A stretch of DNA of 64,000 nt from assembly GCA_027494015.1 (NCBI GenBank), contig JAOSJP010000001.1, positions 751,073-815,072 on the forward strand. Reading direction: 5' to 3'. The notes under the pieces were generated by a model. The model made no database searches. It was given only the letters and a program-made list of their open reading frames with translations, and was not told the DNA's origin. This DNA is from Anaerolineae bacterium. GTDB taxonomy: Bacteria; Chloroflexota; Anaerolineae; Aggregatilineales; Aggregatilineaceae. Positions 52,294 through 60,324 of the stretch are shown here, piece by piece. Position 1 is the first letter of the stretch; each line of letters starts with the position of its first letter. The position numbers were made by a program, and so were the translations under genes.

Positions 52294-53136
52294 ATGGATA
52301 ACGCGCATCTGGCTCAGCCGCGTCCGCACGAGCGCGCAGCAGACGCGCCCGTCGCGCGGCCACGCGCGCGCCGCCGCCGCTGGCACCTGCTGCTCGCCCC
52401 AACGTTCGGGCTGTGCCTGCTGGCAACCTGGGCGCTCGTGGCCGGCTCTGGCATGTATGCCGCGTTCATCGTGCCCACGCCGGCGAGCGTGGCCGAGCGC
52501 TGGTGGAGGCTGGCCTCCGATGGATCGCTGCTGCGCCACGCCGCGGTGACGCTGCGCGAGGTGCTCACGGGCCTGCTGATCGGCGTGGCCGTCGCCTTCT
52601 GGCTGGGCTATTGGATCGCCAAGAGCCGCACCGTCGCCTACACGCTGACGCCGTATCTCGTCGCGCTGCAAACTGTGCCCATCGTCGCCATCGCCCCCCT
52701 GCTGATCATCTGGTTTGGCTCCGGCATAGCCAGCAAGGTGATCATCTGCGCGCTGATCGTCTTCTTCCCCATGCTGGTCAATACGGTGATCGGGATGCGC
52801 GGCATCCCCGCCGAGCTGCACGATCTGCTGCGCTCGCTCGAAGCGACGCCGCTGCAAACCTTCTGGCACCTGGAGCTGCCCGCCGCGCTGCCCATCGTCC
52901 TGGGCGGGCTGAAGGTCAGCGCCACGCTGTCGGTGATCGGCGCGGTCGTTGGCGAGTTCGTCAGCGCCAGCGCGGGCCTGGGCTACCTGATCAACTTCGG
53001 GCGCGGCACCTACGACACGCCGCTGGTCATCGCCGCCGTGTTCACGCTGACGGCGCTCGCCCTGGCCCTGTATGGCCTGGCTGCCGGGCTGGAGCGCCTG
53101 CTGCTCGGCTGGCAGCGCGCCAACGGCACCCCCTAG
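52294..53136 (+). CDS. ABC importer permease (SsuC/TauC/ThiX type)
   Basis: Intact, 280 residues. An Arg-rich N-terminus is followed by about six helices. The coupling (EAA) loop is SLEATPLQTFWHLELPAALP, followed by GGLKVSATLSVIGAVVGEFV. LQTVPIVAIAPLLIIWFGSG is typical of importers of nitrate, sulfonate, taurine and pyrimidine precursors. Works with the binding protein and ATPase that follow. Confidence 0.9.
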   Translation: MDNAHLAQPRPHERAADAPVARPRARRRRWHLLLAPTFGLCLLATWALVAGSGMYAAFIVPTPASVAERWWRLASDGSLLRHAAVTLREVLTGLLIGVAVAFWLGYWIAKSRTVAYTLTPYLVALQTVPIVAIAPLLIIWFGSGIASKVIICALIVFFPMLVNTVIGMRGIPAELHDLLRSLEATPLQTFWHLELPAALPIVLGGLKVSATLSVIGAVVGEFVSASAGLGYLINFGRGTYDTPLVIAAVFTLTALALALYGLAAGLERLLLGWQRANGTP

Positions 53137-53204
53137 CATTCTGTCCCAACCCCGGTAAACTTGCAGCAGCCATTTCGCTCCAGCTAGAAACGGAGTTCGG
53201 AACC

Positions 53205-54239
53205 ATGTCCGCACAAACCCTGTCCTTTCGCCGCCGGGCGCTGCTGCTGGCGGCGTTCGCTGTCGTTCTGGCCCTGCTGCTGATCGCCGCCTACGCCCTG
53301 ACGCGCGAGGACGATGCCAGCGGAGATCAGACGAAGGTCACGCTGTTCATGAGCTACATCCCCAGCGTGCAGTTCGCGCCGGTCTACGTCGCCGCGCAGC
53401 GCGGCTACTTCGCCGACGAGGGGATTGACATCTCCTTCGAGAACAGCTTCAACGAGGCCGACGGGGTTGAGCGCATCGCCAACAACGACCTGCAATTCGG
53501 GCTGATCAGCGGCGAGCAGGTTGTGCTGGCGCGGGCGCAGGGGCGGCCCGTCGTCTACGTCTTCGAGTGGTTTCACCGCTTCCCGGTGGGCATCGTCTCG
53601 CCCGCCCGCCTGAACATCACCCGGCCCGCAGACCTGGTCGGGCGCGTGGTCGGGGTGCCGGGGCCGCAAGGGGCCAGCTACATCGGGCTGCGCGCCCTGC
53701 TCAACGCCGCCGGCCTGACGGAAGCCGACCTGGGCGAGCTGCGCTCGATTGGCTTCGCCGCGCCGGAGAACATCTGCGAGGACAAGGTTGAGGCGTCCGT
53801 CGTCTACATCGTCAACGAGCCGCTGACCATCCAGCAGCAGTGCACCGAGGTCAATGTGATCGAGGTCTCCGACTACGCCTCGCTGGTCGCCAACGGCGTG
53901 GTCACCAACGAGCAGACCATCCGCGACAAGCCCGACCTGGTGCGCGGCATGGTGCGCGCCGTGCAGCGCGGCATCACCGATGCCATCGCCGACCCGGACG
54001 CTGCTTTCGACATCGCCGTGACCCACTACGTCAAAGACCTGCCCAAAGATCAGTACGAGACGCAGCGCCAGGTGCTGCTCAATTCGGTGGCGTTGTGGCA
54101 CTCGGACGCGCTGGGACAGACAACCCCGGAAGCCTGGAGCGCCACCCAGGACATCCTGGTCGAGGCGGGCCTGCTCGCCGCGCCGCTGGACGACCTGAGC
54201 GCCTGCTACAACATGGACTTTCTGCCGGAGCGGCCCTAG
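53205..54239 (+). CDS. NMT1/THI5-like substrate-binding protein
   Basis: Intact, 344 residues. One N-terminal helix (ALLLAAFAVVLALLLIAAYA) serves as an uncleaved anchor or signal; no lipobox. The domain starts VTLFMSYIPSVQFAPVYVAA, QRGYFADEGIDISFEN, the usual NMT1 opening, with GVPGPQGASYIGLRALL and ENICEDKVEASVVYIVNEPL at the hinge. Members bind thiamine-pyrimidine precursors, formylaminopyrimidine or alkanesulfonates. ATG 53205 with GGAG 12 bases upstream. Confidence 0.88.
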   Translation: MSAQTLSFRRRALLLAAFAVVLALLLIAAYALTREDDASGDQTKVTLFMSYIPSVQFAPVYVAAQRGYFADEGIDISFENSFNEADGVERIANNDLQFGLISGEQVVLARAQGRPVVYVFEWFHRFPVGIVSPARLNITRPADLVGRVVGVPGPQGASYIGLRALLNAAGLTEADLGELRSIGFAAPENICEDKVEASVVYIVNEPLTIQQQCTEVNVIEVSDYASLVANGVVTNEQTIRDKPDLVRGMVRAVQRGITDAIADPDAAFDIAVTHYVKDLPKDQYETQRQVLLNSVALWHSDALGQTTPEAWSATQDILVEAGLLAAPLDDLSACYNMDFLPERP

Positions 54240-54244
54240 CGCCA

Positions 54245-55009
54245 ATGGCCGCTCACGCCCTGCTCAGCGCCGAGCACATCAGCCACGTCTACCGCACGCC
54301 CGGCGGGGACGTGCCCGCTCTGGACGACGTGACGCTGCACCTGTCCGGCGAGTCGTTCGTCTGCCTGGTGGGGCCGAGCGGCTGCGGCAAGAGCACGCTG
54401 CTGCGCATCCTGGCCGGTCTGCTGCGGCCCGCCGAGGGGCGCGTGCTGCTCGACGGGCAGCCGCTGACGCGCGCGCAGCGCCGCGTGGGGATTGTCTTCC
54501 AGAAAGCGAACCTGATGCCCTGGCGCACCGTCGCCGGCAACCTGGCGCTGCCCCTGGAGCTGGCCAGCATCCCGCCGACAGAGCGCGAAGAGCGCACGCG
54601 CGCCATGCTGGAGCTGACCGGGCTGGAGGGGTTCGCCGGGGCCTATCCGGGAGCGCTTTCGGGCGGGATGGCCCAGCGGGTGGCGATTGGCCGCGCGCTG
54701 ATCCACGATCCGCAGGTGCTGCTGCTCGACGAGCCGTTCGGCGCGCTCGACGCGCTGACCCGCGAGCAGATGAGCGAGGTGCTGCTGCGCATCTGGGCGC
54801 GGCACCGCAAGACGGTGCTGATGGTCACGCACAGCATCCCCGAAGCGGTGCTGCTGGCCGACCGCGTGCTGGTCATGGGACCGCGACCAGGCCACCTGGT
54901 GGCCGAAGTGACCATCCCGCTGGCCCGCCCGCGCAGCCTGGCCCTGCTGCACCAGCCGGATTTCGTGGCGCTGACCGAGCAGGTGCGGCGCAGCATCCGC
55001 CCGGCTTAG
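54245..55009 (+). CDS. ABC importer ATPase (SsuB/TauB type)
   Basis: Intact, 254 residues. Walker A GPSGCGKST, Q-loop VFQKANLMPW, signature LSGGMAQRVAIGRAL, Walker B VLLLDEPFGALD and switch VTHSIPEA. Starts 5 bases after the binding-protein stop, so the permease, binding protein and ATPase form one operon. Confidence 0.93.
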   Translation: MAAHALLSAEHISHVYRTPGGDVPALDDVTLHLSGESFVCLVGPSGCGKSTLLRILAGLLRPAEGRVLLDGQPLTRAQRRVGIVFQKANLMPWRTVAGNLALPLELASIPPTEREERTRAMLELTGLEGFAGAYPGALSGGMAQRVAIGRALIHDPQVLLLDEPFGALDALTREQMSEVLLRIWARHRKTVLMVTHSIPEAVLLADRVLVMGPRPGHLVAEVTIPLARPRSLALLHQPDFVALTEQVRRSIRPA

Positions 55010-55106
55010 CGCATGACAGAGACCTGATGGGCGGGAGGCTTCTCGGTAGGGGCGCTGCTCAGTAAGCTCAGGTAAAGAATTGAAGAGGCGAGTTGCCGTG
55101 CCCCGG

Positions 55107-55205
55107 TTTACCTCACCCCCGCTCGGCGCTAGTGCGCCTCGCCGCCCCCTCTCCATGCATGGAGAGGGGGCAAGCCGAGCGAAGCGAGGCTGGGGGTGAG
55201 GTAAA
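55107..55205. repeat. Palindromic dispersed element, TTTACCTCACCCCC ends
   Basis: Perfect 14-base terminal inverted repeats (TTTACCTCACCCCC at 55107-55120, complement at 55192-55205) enclose a perfect 28-base palindrome at 55144-55171 centred on ATGCAT. Related copies are at 63696-63762 and 63847-63920, with partial copies near 59240-59290 and 59685-59745. Non-coding; REP/MITE-like. It lies in the 298-base gap between two ABC operons. Confidence 0.85.
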
Positions 55206-55307
55206 TCACCGGATTTCGCAAAACCTTCCTGCGCTTACTTCTGTCGCGCCTTGAACAACGAAGAACTCGATAGAAGCTCGCGTCTCAAGGAACGAAGGGG
55301 GCGAAGA

Positions 55308-56267
55308 ATGGCGGGCTGCGTGGTGCTCCGCGCAGAAGGACTCACCAAGCGTTTCGGGCATGTGCTGGCCGTAGATGGCCTGTCGCTGGCCGTCTGTCAA
55401 GGCGAAGTGTTCGGCTTTCTGGGGCCTAACGGCGCGGGCAAGACAACAGCGATCAAGATCATCTGTGGCCTGCTCAAGGCCGACAGCGGCAGCGTTTTCA
55501 TCCACGATCATCCCCTGCGCGACGGCGCGGACAACGTTCTGGCTCGGGTGGGCGTCTGCCCCCAGCACATCGTCTTGTGGAACAACCTGACCTGCCTCGA
55601 ACAACTGGTTTTCATAGGGCAGATGTACGGGATGCCCGTCCGGTCGGCACGCAGGCGCGGCGAGCAGCTTCTGGAAGACATGGGGCTGGGCGAGAAACGC
55701 GACGCCCTTGCCAAGACCCTGTCCGCCGGGATGCAGCGCCGGCTGAACCTGATCATGGCGCTGGTGCACGACCCAGACATCATCGTGCTCGACGAGCCGG
55801 AAGCCGGGCTGGACCCGCAAAGCCGCGTTCTGGCCCGCGAATACATCCGGGCGCTCGCGCGGCACAAGACCATTGTCCTGACAACTCACAACATGGACGA
55901 GGCCGAACGGCTGGCCGACCGCGTGGCCATCATTGACCACGGGCGGCTGCTGGCGCTGGACATGCCCGACGCGCTCAAGCGCCAGGCCGGTGAGGGCGAC
56001 GTGCTGGAAGTCACCCTGGCCGCCGCTGAGTCCGCCGCGCCAGGCCAACAGGTTGCCGAGGCAGTAGCCGCGCTGAGCGAGATCGTGCCGCACATCGTCC
56101 CCGCTGGCGCTACCCTGGTGCTGCGGTCGCACCACATGGCCGAGCGACTGCCCGCTATCCTGGCCTCGCTGGAGGCAGCCGGGTTGCCGCCCGCCGAAGT
56201 ACGGCTGCGCGCCACCACCCTGGAGGACGTGTTCATCGCCCTGACCGGCAGGAGGCTGCGCGAATGA
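55308..56267 (+). CDS. ABC exporter ATPase (DrrA-like)
   Basis: Intact, 319 residues. Walker A GPNGAGKTTAIK, Q-loop CPQHIVLWNNLT, signature LSAGMQRRLNLIMAL, Walker B IIVLDEPEAGLDP and switch TTHNMDEAERL; then the C-terminal extension typical of ABC-2 partner ATPases. ATG 55308 is chosen over an in-frame upstream start because it has GAAGAA spacing and begins at the family's first strand. Overlaps the permease start in ATGA. Confidence 0.9.
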   Translation: MAGCVVLRAEGLTKRFGHVLAVDGLSLAVCQGEVFGFLGPNGAGKTTAIKIICGLLKADSGSVFIHDHPLRDGADNVLARVGVCPQHIVLWNNLTCLEQLVFIGQMYGMPVRSARRRGEQLLEDMGLGEKRDALAKTLSAGMQRRLNLIMALVHDPDIIVLDEPEAGLDPQSRVLAREYIRALARHKTIVLTTHNMDEAERLADRVAIIDHGRLLALDMPDALKRQAGEGDVLEVTLAAAESAAPGQQVAEAVAALSEIVPHIVPAGATLVLRSHHMAERLPAILASLEAAGLPPAEVRLRATTLEDVFIALTGRRLRE

Positions 56268-57424
56268 AGCTGTGGAGCGTGCTGGTCAAAAGCCTGCGCG
56301 AGCAGCGGCGTGATGTTCTGTCCCTGCTGCTGACTCTGTCCACAGCGCCGTTCTTCGTCTTCGTGTACTGGCTGTTTTTCGGCGGCGGCTCAACAAGCTA
56401 TGCCGTGTTGGTCATCAACCAGGATCGCGGGATTACAGACGCGACGGGCGCGGTCTGGAACGCTGGCGACGACATCATCGCGGTGCTGCAAGAGGCCATC
56501 ACCTACGAGAACGGCCAGCCCATGCTGCGGGTCAGGCAGGTCGAAGATCGGGCGGAAGCCGAGCGCCGGCTCAGGGATCGTGATGCCGCGCTGCTGGTGA
56601 TCATTCCCCAGGACTTCACCCAGACATTGACCGACCCGGAGGCGCAGCCCGGCGTCGTGACCTTTGTGGGGGATCGCACGAACACGTACTACACGGTGAC
56701 TGCCACGTTAGCTAACGCCGCCTTGACGAGCTATCTGGATGCCGTGACCGGTCAGACACGTCCGGTTGAGGTCACCGAAGAAGCCCTGGGCGGATCGTCA
56801 GCCCGAACCGAGTTCGAGCTTTACGTGCCGGGGCTGCTGATTCTCGCTGTGCTGATGCTGGTCTATCAGGCGTCCATGGTCGTGGTGCGCGAGATTGAGG
56901 CAGGGACGCTGGACCGGCTGCGCCTCACGCGCCTCTCGGCGTTTGACCTGCTGGGCGGCATCAGCCTGTCCCAGGTCATCGTCGGCGCGGCAGCGGTTGT
57001 GCTGACGTTTCTGACGGCGCTGGCGCTCGACTTTCACAGCGCGGGGCCGGTGTGGGTGGCTGTGCTGATCGGCGCAGTGACGACCTTTTCAGCGGTGGGC
57101 GTCGGCCTGATCGTGACCTGTTTCGCCCGCACGACCTACCAGGCGTTCATGGTCAGCACCTTCGTGCTCTTTCTGATGATGTTCTTCACGGGCGCGTTCA
57201 TGCCCGTGCCGGGCGGAGAGGTATTCACGCTCGGCGATCGCATCTTCCGCATCTACGATGTGCTGCCCCCGACTCACGCCGTTGTCGCCCTGAACAAAGT
57301 ACTGACGCTGGGCGAGGGCCTGAGCGCCATTCAGTTTGAGCTGGCCGCGCTGCTGGCACTCTCCGCGTTGTACTTTGCCGGCGGGGTCTGGCTTTTTCAG
57401 AGGACACATTTGCGGCGGGGCTAG
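56264..57424 (+). CDS. ABC-2 family exporter permease
   Basis: Intact, 386 residues. One N-terminal helix (LLTLSTAPFFVFVYWLFF), an about 150-residue extracytoplasmic domain (VINQDRGITDATGAVWNAGD onward) and five C-terminal helices including LLILAVLMLVYQASMVVVRE and TFVLFLMMFFTGAFMPVPG. The architecture is that of YhaP/DrrB-like exporters. Works with the ATPase just upstream; cargo unknown. Confidence 0.9.
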   Translation: MKLWSVLVKSLREQRRDVLSLLLTLSTAPFFVFVYWLFFGGGSTSYAVLVINQDRGITDATGAVWNAGDDIIAVLQEAITYENGQPMLRVRQVEDRAEAERRLRDRDAALLVIIPQDFTQTLTDPEAQPGVVTFVGDRTNTYYTVTATLANAALTSYLDAVTGQTRPVEVTEEALGGSSARTEFELYVPGLLILAVLMLVYQASMVVVREIEAGTLDRLRLTRLSAFDLLGGISLSQVIVGAAAVVLTFLTALALDFHSAGPVWVAVLIGAVTTFSAVGVGLIVTCFARTTYQAFMVSTFVLFLMMFFTGAFMPVPGGEVFTLGDRIFRIYDVLPPTHAVVALNKVLTLGEGLSAIQFELAALLALSALYFAGGVWLFQRTHLRRG

Positions 57425-57447
57425 GGGGTGAGATGTGCTGCGATCTC

Positions 57448-59088
57448 TCAGCTTGCGCGGGCGCGGCGTCCCTCGCGCCGGGTGCCCAGCGGCAGCGCCA
57501 TGCCGAAGATGCTGCCCTGGCCGACTTTGCTTTGCACGAACACCCGCCCGCCGTGCTGCTCGACCACTGTCTTGACGATGGCCAGGCCCAGGCCCGTCCC
57601 CTTGATGTCCTGGTCTGGCCCAGGGACGCGGTAGAAACGCTCGAACAGGCGCGTCTGCGCTTCGGGGGGGATGCCCGGCCCGTTGTCCTTCACCTCCACA
57701 AACAGGTCTTCGTCCTGCACATAGGCGCAGACGGCAATCGCCCCGCCTGCGGGCGTGTATTTGTGCGCGTTGCTCAACAGGTTGATCAGCGCGCGGTACA
57801 TCCAGTGCATATCGCCCTGAATGAGCGGCAGCGTGTCCGGCACCTCGACGCGCAGCGTCTGGCCGCGCTGAGCGATGGACGGCTGGATGTCGGCCACGCA
57901 GCGCTCGATCAGGTCGCGCACGTCCAGGTCTTTGCACTGCAGGCCGACCCCGCTCTCGATGTGCTCCAGGTTCAGCAGGCTGTCAATGAGGACCTGCATG
58001 CGGCTCAGCCCTTGCAGGCCGATGTCAATGATCTCGGCGGTGCTGTCGGATTCGCCCAACTCCTCGCTGAGCAGCGAGAGCGCGTTGAGCGTCACCCCCA
58101 ACGGATTGCGCAGGTCGTGGGCCGCGTCGCGGATGAAGTTGACGCGCGCCTGCTCGGCTTTGCGCAGGTGCGTCACATCCTGGACGACCATCACCCACCC
58201 CTCGGCCTGGCGGTCGCTCTCCGGCTCCTGGTGCGCATAGACCGGTGAGACAATGGCCGACAGGAAGCGCCCATCGTCCAGCGGCACCTCGAACATGGTG
58301 TCGGCGCTCTCTCCGGCGCTCATAGCCCGGCGCAGCCCGGCGCGCAGCTTGGGGTGCAGCGGGGCGTGGCGCAGCGGCAGGCCGATGATCTCGGCGCGGC
58401 GCAGGTCGAAAAGCTGCTCGGCGGTGGCGTTGATCAGGCTGATGTGGCCGTGGTTGTCGGTGGCGATGATGGCGTCACCCGTCGAGTTGAGGATGGCTTC
58501 CAACTGGCTCGATTGCTCTCTGGTGTTCTCGTACAGGCGCGCGTTATCGAGGGCGACGCCCACCTGATCGGCGATGGCCCGCAGCACGCGAATCTCGTCA
58601 TCGGCGAACTCGTAGGGCTGATGGCTCATCACGCTGAGGATGCCCACGACGCGCCCGCGCGCGTGCATGGGCACCAGCGCCATCGCCAGCACACCCTCGT
58701 CGGCGAACTCCGGCACGGCCAGGCGGGGGTCGCCGGTCAGGTCGCCGGTGACCAGCACCTCGTCGTTGGCTACGACGAAGCCGGACATGCCCCGGCCCAG
58801 CGGAATGCGCATCGGCTGGGTGACGAAATCGCGGTGCCAACCGTGTTGGGCGCGCAGCACCAGCTCGCTGGTGGTTTCGTCCACCAGGCTGATCCCTGCC
58901 GAATCCACCGGGATCACCTTGAGCACAGCCTGCAGCGCGGTTTGCAGCGTCGCCTGCAAGTCGAGCGATTGGCTGACGGTCGCCGCGACAGTATTCAGAG
59001 CAGAAAGCTGGTCCACGCGCCGGCGGATCTCCTGCGATAGAAGCTCGTTGCGCCGCAATAAACTGTCTGAACTGGGTATTTCAACCAT
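57448..59088 (-). CDS. GAF-PAS sensor histidine kinase
   Basis: Intact, 546 residues, no membrane helix, so cytosolic sensing. Order: N-terminal coiled segment (1-35), GAF (about 38-183; IPLGRGMSGFVVANDEVLVT), PAS (about 195-310; ILNSTGDAIIATDNHGHISL), HisKA with phospho-acceptor His in RDAAHDLRNPLG (about residue 325), HATPase with ALINLLSNAHKYTP (N box), VKDNGPGIPPEAQ (G1) and GTGLGLAIVKTVVEQHGG (G2). No response regulator is adjacent; the receiver-only pair at 20696-21526 is a candidate partner only by presence in the window. Confidence 0.93.
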   Translation of the reverse strand: MVEIPSSDSLLRRNELLSQEIRRRVDQLSALNTVAATVSQSLDLQATLQTALQAVLKVIPVDSAGISLVDETTSELVLRAQHGWHRDFVTQPMRIPLGRGMSGFVVANDEVLVTGDLTGDPRLAVPEFADEGVLAMALVPMHARGRVVGILSVMSHQPYEFADDEIRVLRAIADQVGVALDNARLYENTREQSSQLEAILNSTGDAIIATDNHGHISLINATAEQLFDLRRAEIIGLPLRHAPLHPKLRAGLRRAMSAGESADTMFEVPLDDGRFLSAIVSPVYAHQEPESDRQAEGWVMVVQDVTHLRKAEQARVNFIRDAAHDLRNPLGVTLNALSLLSEELGESDSTAEIIDIGLQGLSRMQVLIDSLLNLEHIESGVGLQCKDLDVRDLIERCVADIQPSIAQRGQTLRVEVPDTLPLIQGDMHWMYRALINLLSNAHKYTPAGGAIAVCAYVQDEDLFVEVKDNGPGIPPEAQTRLFERFYRVPGPDQDIKGTGLGLAIVKTVVEQHGGRVFVQSKVGQGSIFGMALPLGTRREGRRARAS

Positions 59089-59550
59089 GAGCCTGGGGCC
59101 ACCACGATAATTCAGGCAGTATCAATATTCCTGTGTCGTTATATTAACACAAAACAGGCGCGTGCGCTGCGCGCGATTCTGGCATTCTGACAGAGTGCGA
59201 GCAAAGGTTGTCAGCGACTCGCCTGGCACGGGGGCATTGACCTCACCCCCTGGCTTCGCTGCGCTCGGCTTGCCCCCTCTCCACGTTGGGGTGGTCTCCC
59301 TGTTGAGTGTTGGCGTTAGGATGGCAAGAGTTCTGACCTGGTGGATCACCGAAGATCACGCTGTCGATCAGGCAAAAGCGCTACGAAGTTCGCTGTCATA
59401 TCAGACCGATTCGCCTAACAACATCCGTCAGGGAGACTACCCACGTTGGAGGGTCGGACAAATAAGATCGCATTGACAGTTAATTATAGGTTACGGAAGA
59501 ACAATGCAAGGGGAGAAACGACCGAAGAAGGCGACTTCGCGGAACCGGTT

Positions 59551-59580
59551 GTAGGGGCGGGTTTGCAAACCCGCCCCTAC
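59551..59580. repeat. Perfect 30-base palindrome
   Basis: Arm GTAGGGGCGGGTTTG followed immediately by its exact complement. An imperfect partner is at 51564-51595. Dispersed palindromes of this form occur in many long intergenic regions of Chloroflexota and Cyanobacteria. Confidence 0.88.
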
Positions 59581-59830
59581 AGGCCCTACCAGGCATCCGG
59601 GCTTCTCCTTCAAGCCGCCCGCTTCTTCCGTTGATTGTGATCGCTCGTCGTTACGCTAAATCAACACTGTCTGATATGTCCGTCCCTCCAACGTGGAGAG
59701 GGGGCAGCGCGGCCCGCGCCTCAGCGCCGAGACGGGGGCGAGGCAAACCAGGGCGCAGCAGAGCAACGCCCCTACGAAGCCGGCGCGTGTCTGGTTCGCC
59801 AACAGCATCGCGTGTAAAGAAAAGGTTCTC

Positions 59831-59886
59831 CAATCCGCAATCCGCAATCCGCAATTCGCAATCCGCAATCATTCGCATTTCGCAAT
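59831..59886. repeat. 7-base tandem repeats (CAATCCG-like)
   Basis: About eight imperfect units of CAATCCG, with later variants TTCGCAA and TTTCGCAA. Short and contiguous without spacers, so not a CRISPR array. Confidence 0.75.
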
Positions 59887-59914
59887 CCCGCGCCTTCGCC
59901 CTTTTTCTTGGCCC

Positions 59915-59942
59915 TTGCAACCCAGCCGGGCCATGCTATAAT
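59915..59942 (+). promoter_or_regulatory. secG promoter
   Basis: TTGCAA (59915-59920), 16-base spacer, TATAAT (59937-59942), 37 bases before the secG ATG; GAGGAG follows as the ribosome-binding site. Confidence 0.78.
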
Positions 59943-59978
59943 CGCCGCGCTTGCCATCCTGAGGAGTCACATTTCAAC

Positions 59979-60215
59979 ATGACGGTTCAAGACGCTCTCC
60001 AGTTCATCCAGATTCTCACCTCCATCGCCCTGATCGTGGTGATCATCCTGCAGGCGCAGGGGCAAGGGCTGGGGGGCCTGTTCGGCGGCGGCGACTCGAT
60101 GGGCATCACCAAGACTCGTCGCGGCCTGGAGCGCACGCTGTTCCAGATCACGGTCGGCCTGTCGGTGGCGTTCCTGGCCAACGCGATTATCCAACTGCTG
60201 ATTCAGAAGATCTGA
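59979..60215 (+). CDS. secG: Preprotein translocase subunit SecG
   Basis: Intact, 78 residues. Two helices (IQILTSIALIVVIILQAQG and LFQITVGLSVAFLANAIIQL) flank the conserved GLGGLFGGGDSMGITKTRRG loop that identifies SecG. Works with SecYE at the membrane. Has its own promoter and a hairpin downstream. Confidence 0.93.
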   Translation: MTVQDALQFIQILTSIALIVVIILQAQGQGLGGLFGGGDSMGITKTRRGLERTLFQITVGLSVAFLANAIIQLLIQKI

Positions 60216-60273
60216 AAGCGGCGGCGCGCTACATGCCGCCGGCGTCACAGCCTGGACAGAGTTAATATAGTGG

Positions 60274-60310
60274 GGGGTGTTTTGCGGCGCGCAGAACACC
60301 CCGTTTGTTT
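60274..60310 (+). terminator. Hairpin between secG and the family-5 binding protein
   Basis: Perfect 8-base arms GGGGTGTT/AACACCCC extended by a G-T pair and TGC/GCA, followed by GTTTGTTTG. Likely secG terminator. TATAGT at 60266-60271 just before it looks like a -10 box for the next gene, so the hairpin may instead lie in that gene's leader. Confidence 0.5.
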
Positions 60311-60324
60311 GCAGGGAGGGGACG

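Larger units (their letters stand above)
59089..59914. other. Intergenic region with repeats, no gene seen
   Basis: Holds partial copies of the palindromic element (59240-59290, 59685-59745), a perfect 30-base palindrome (59551-59580) and a 7-base tandem array (59831-59886). Small ORFs here read through the repeats and have no protein pattern. Confidence 0.6.

Noticed and set aside
59831..59886. Possible CRISPR repeats
   Set aside because: Units are 7 bases, contiguous and without spacers.
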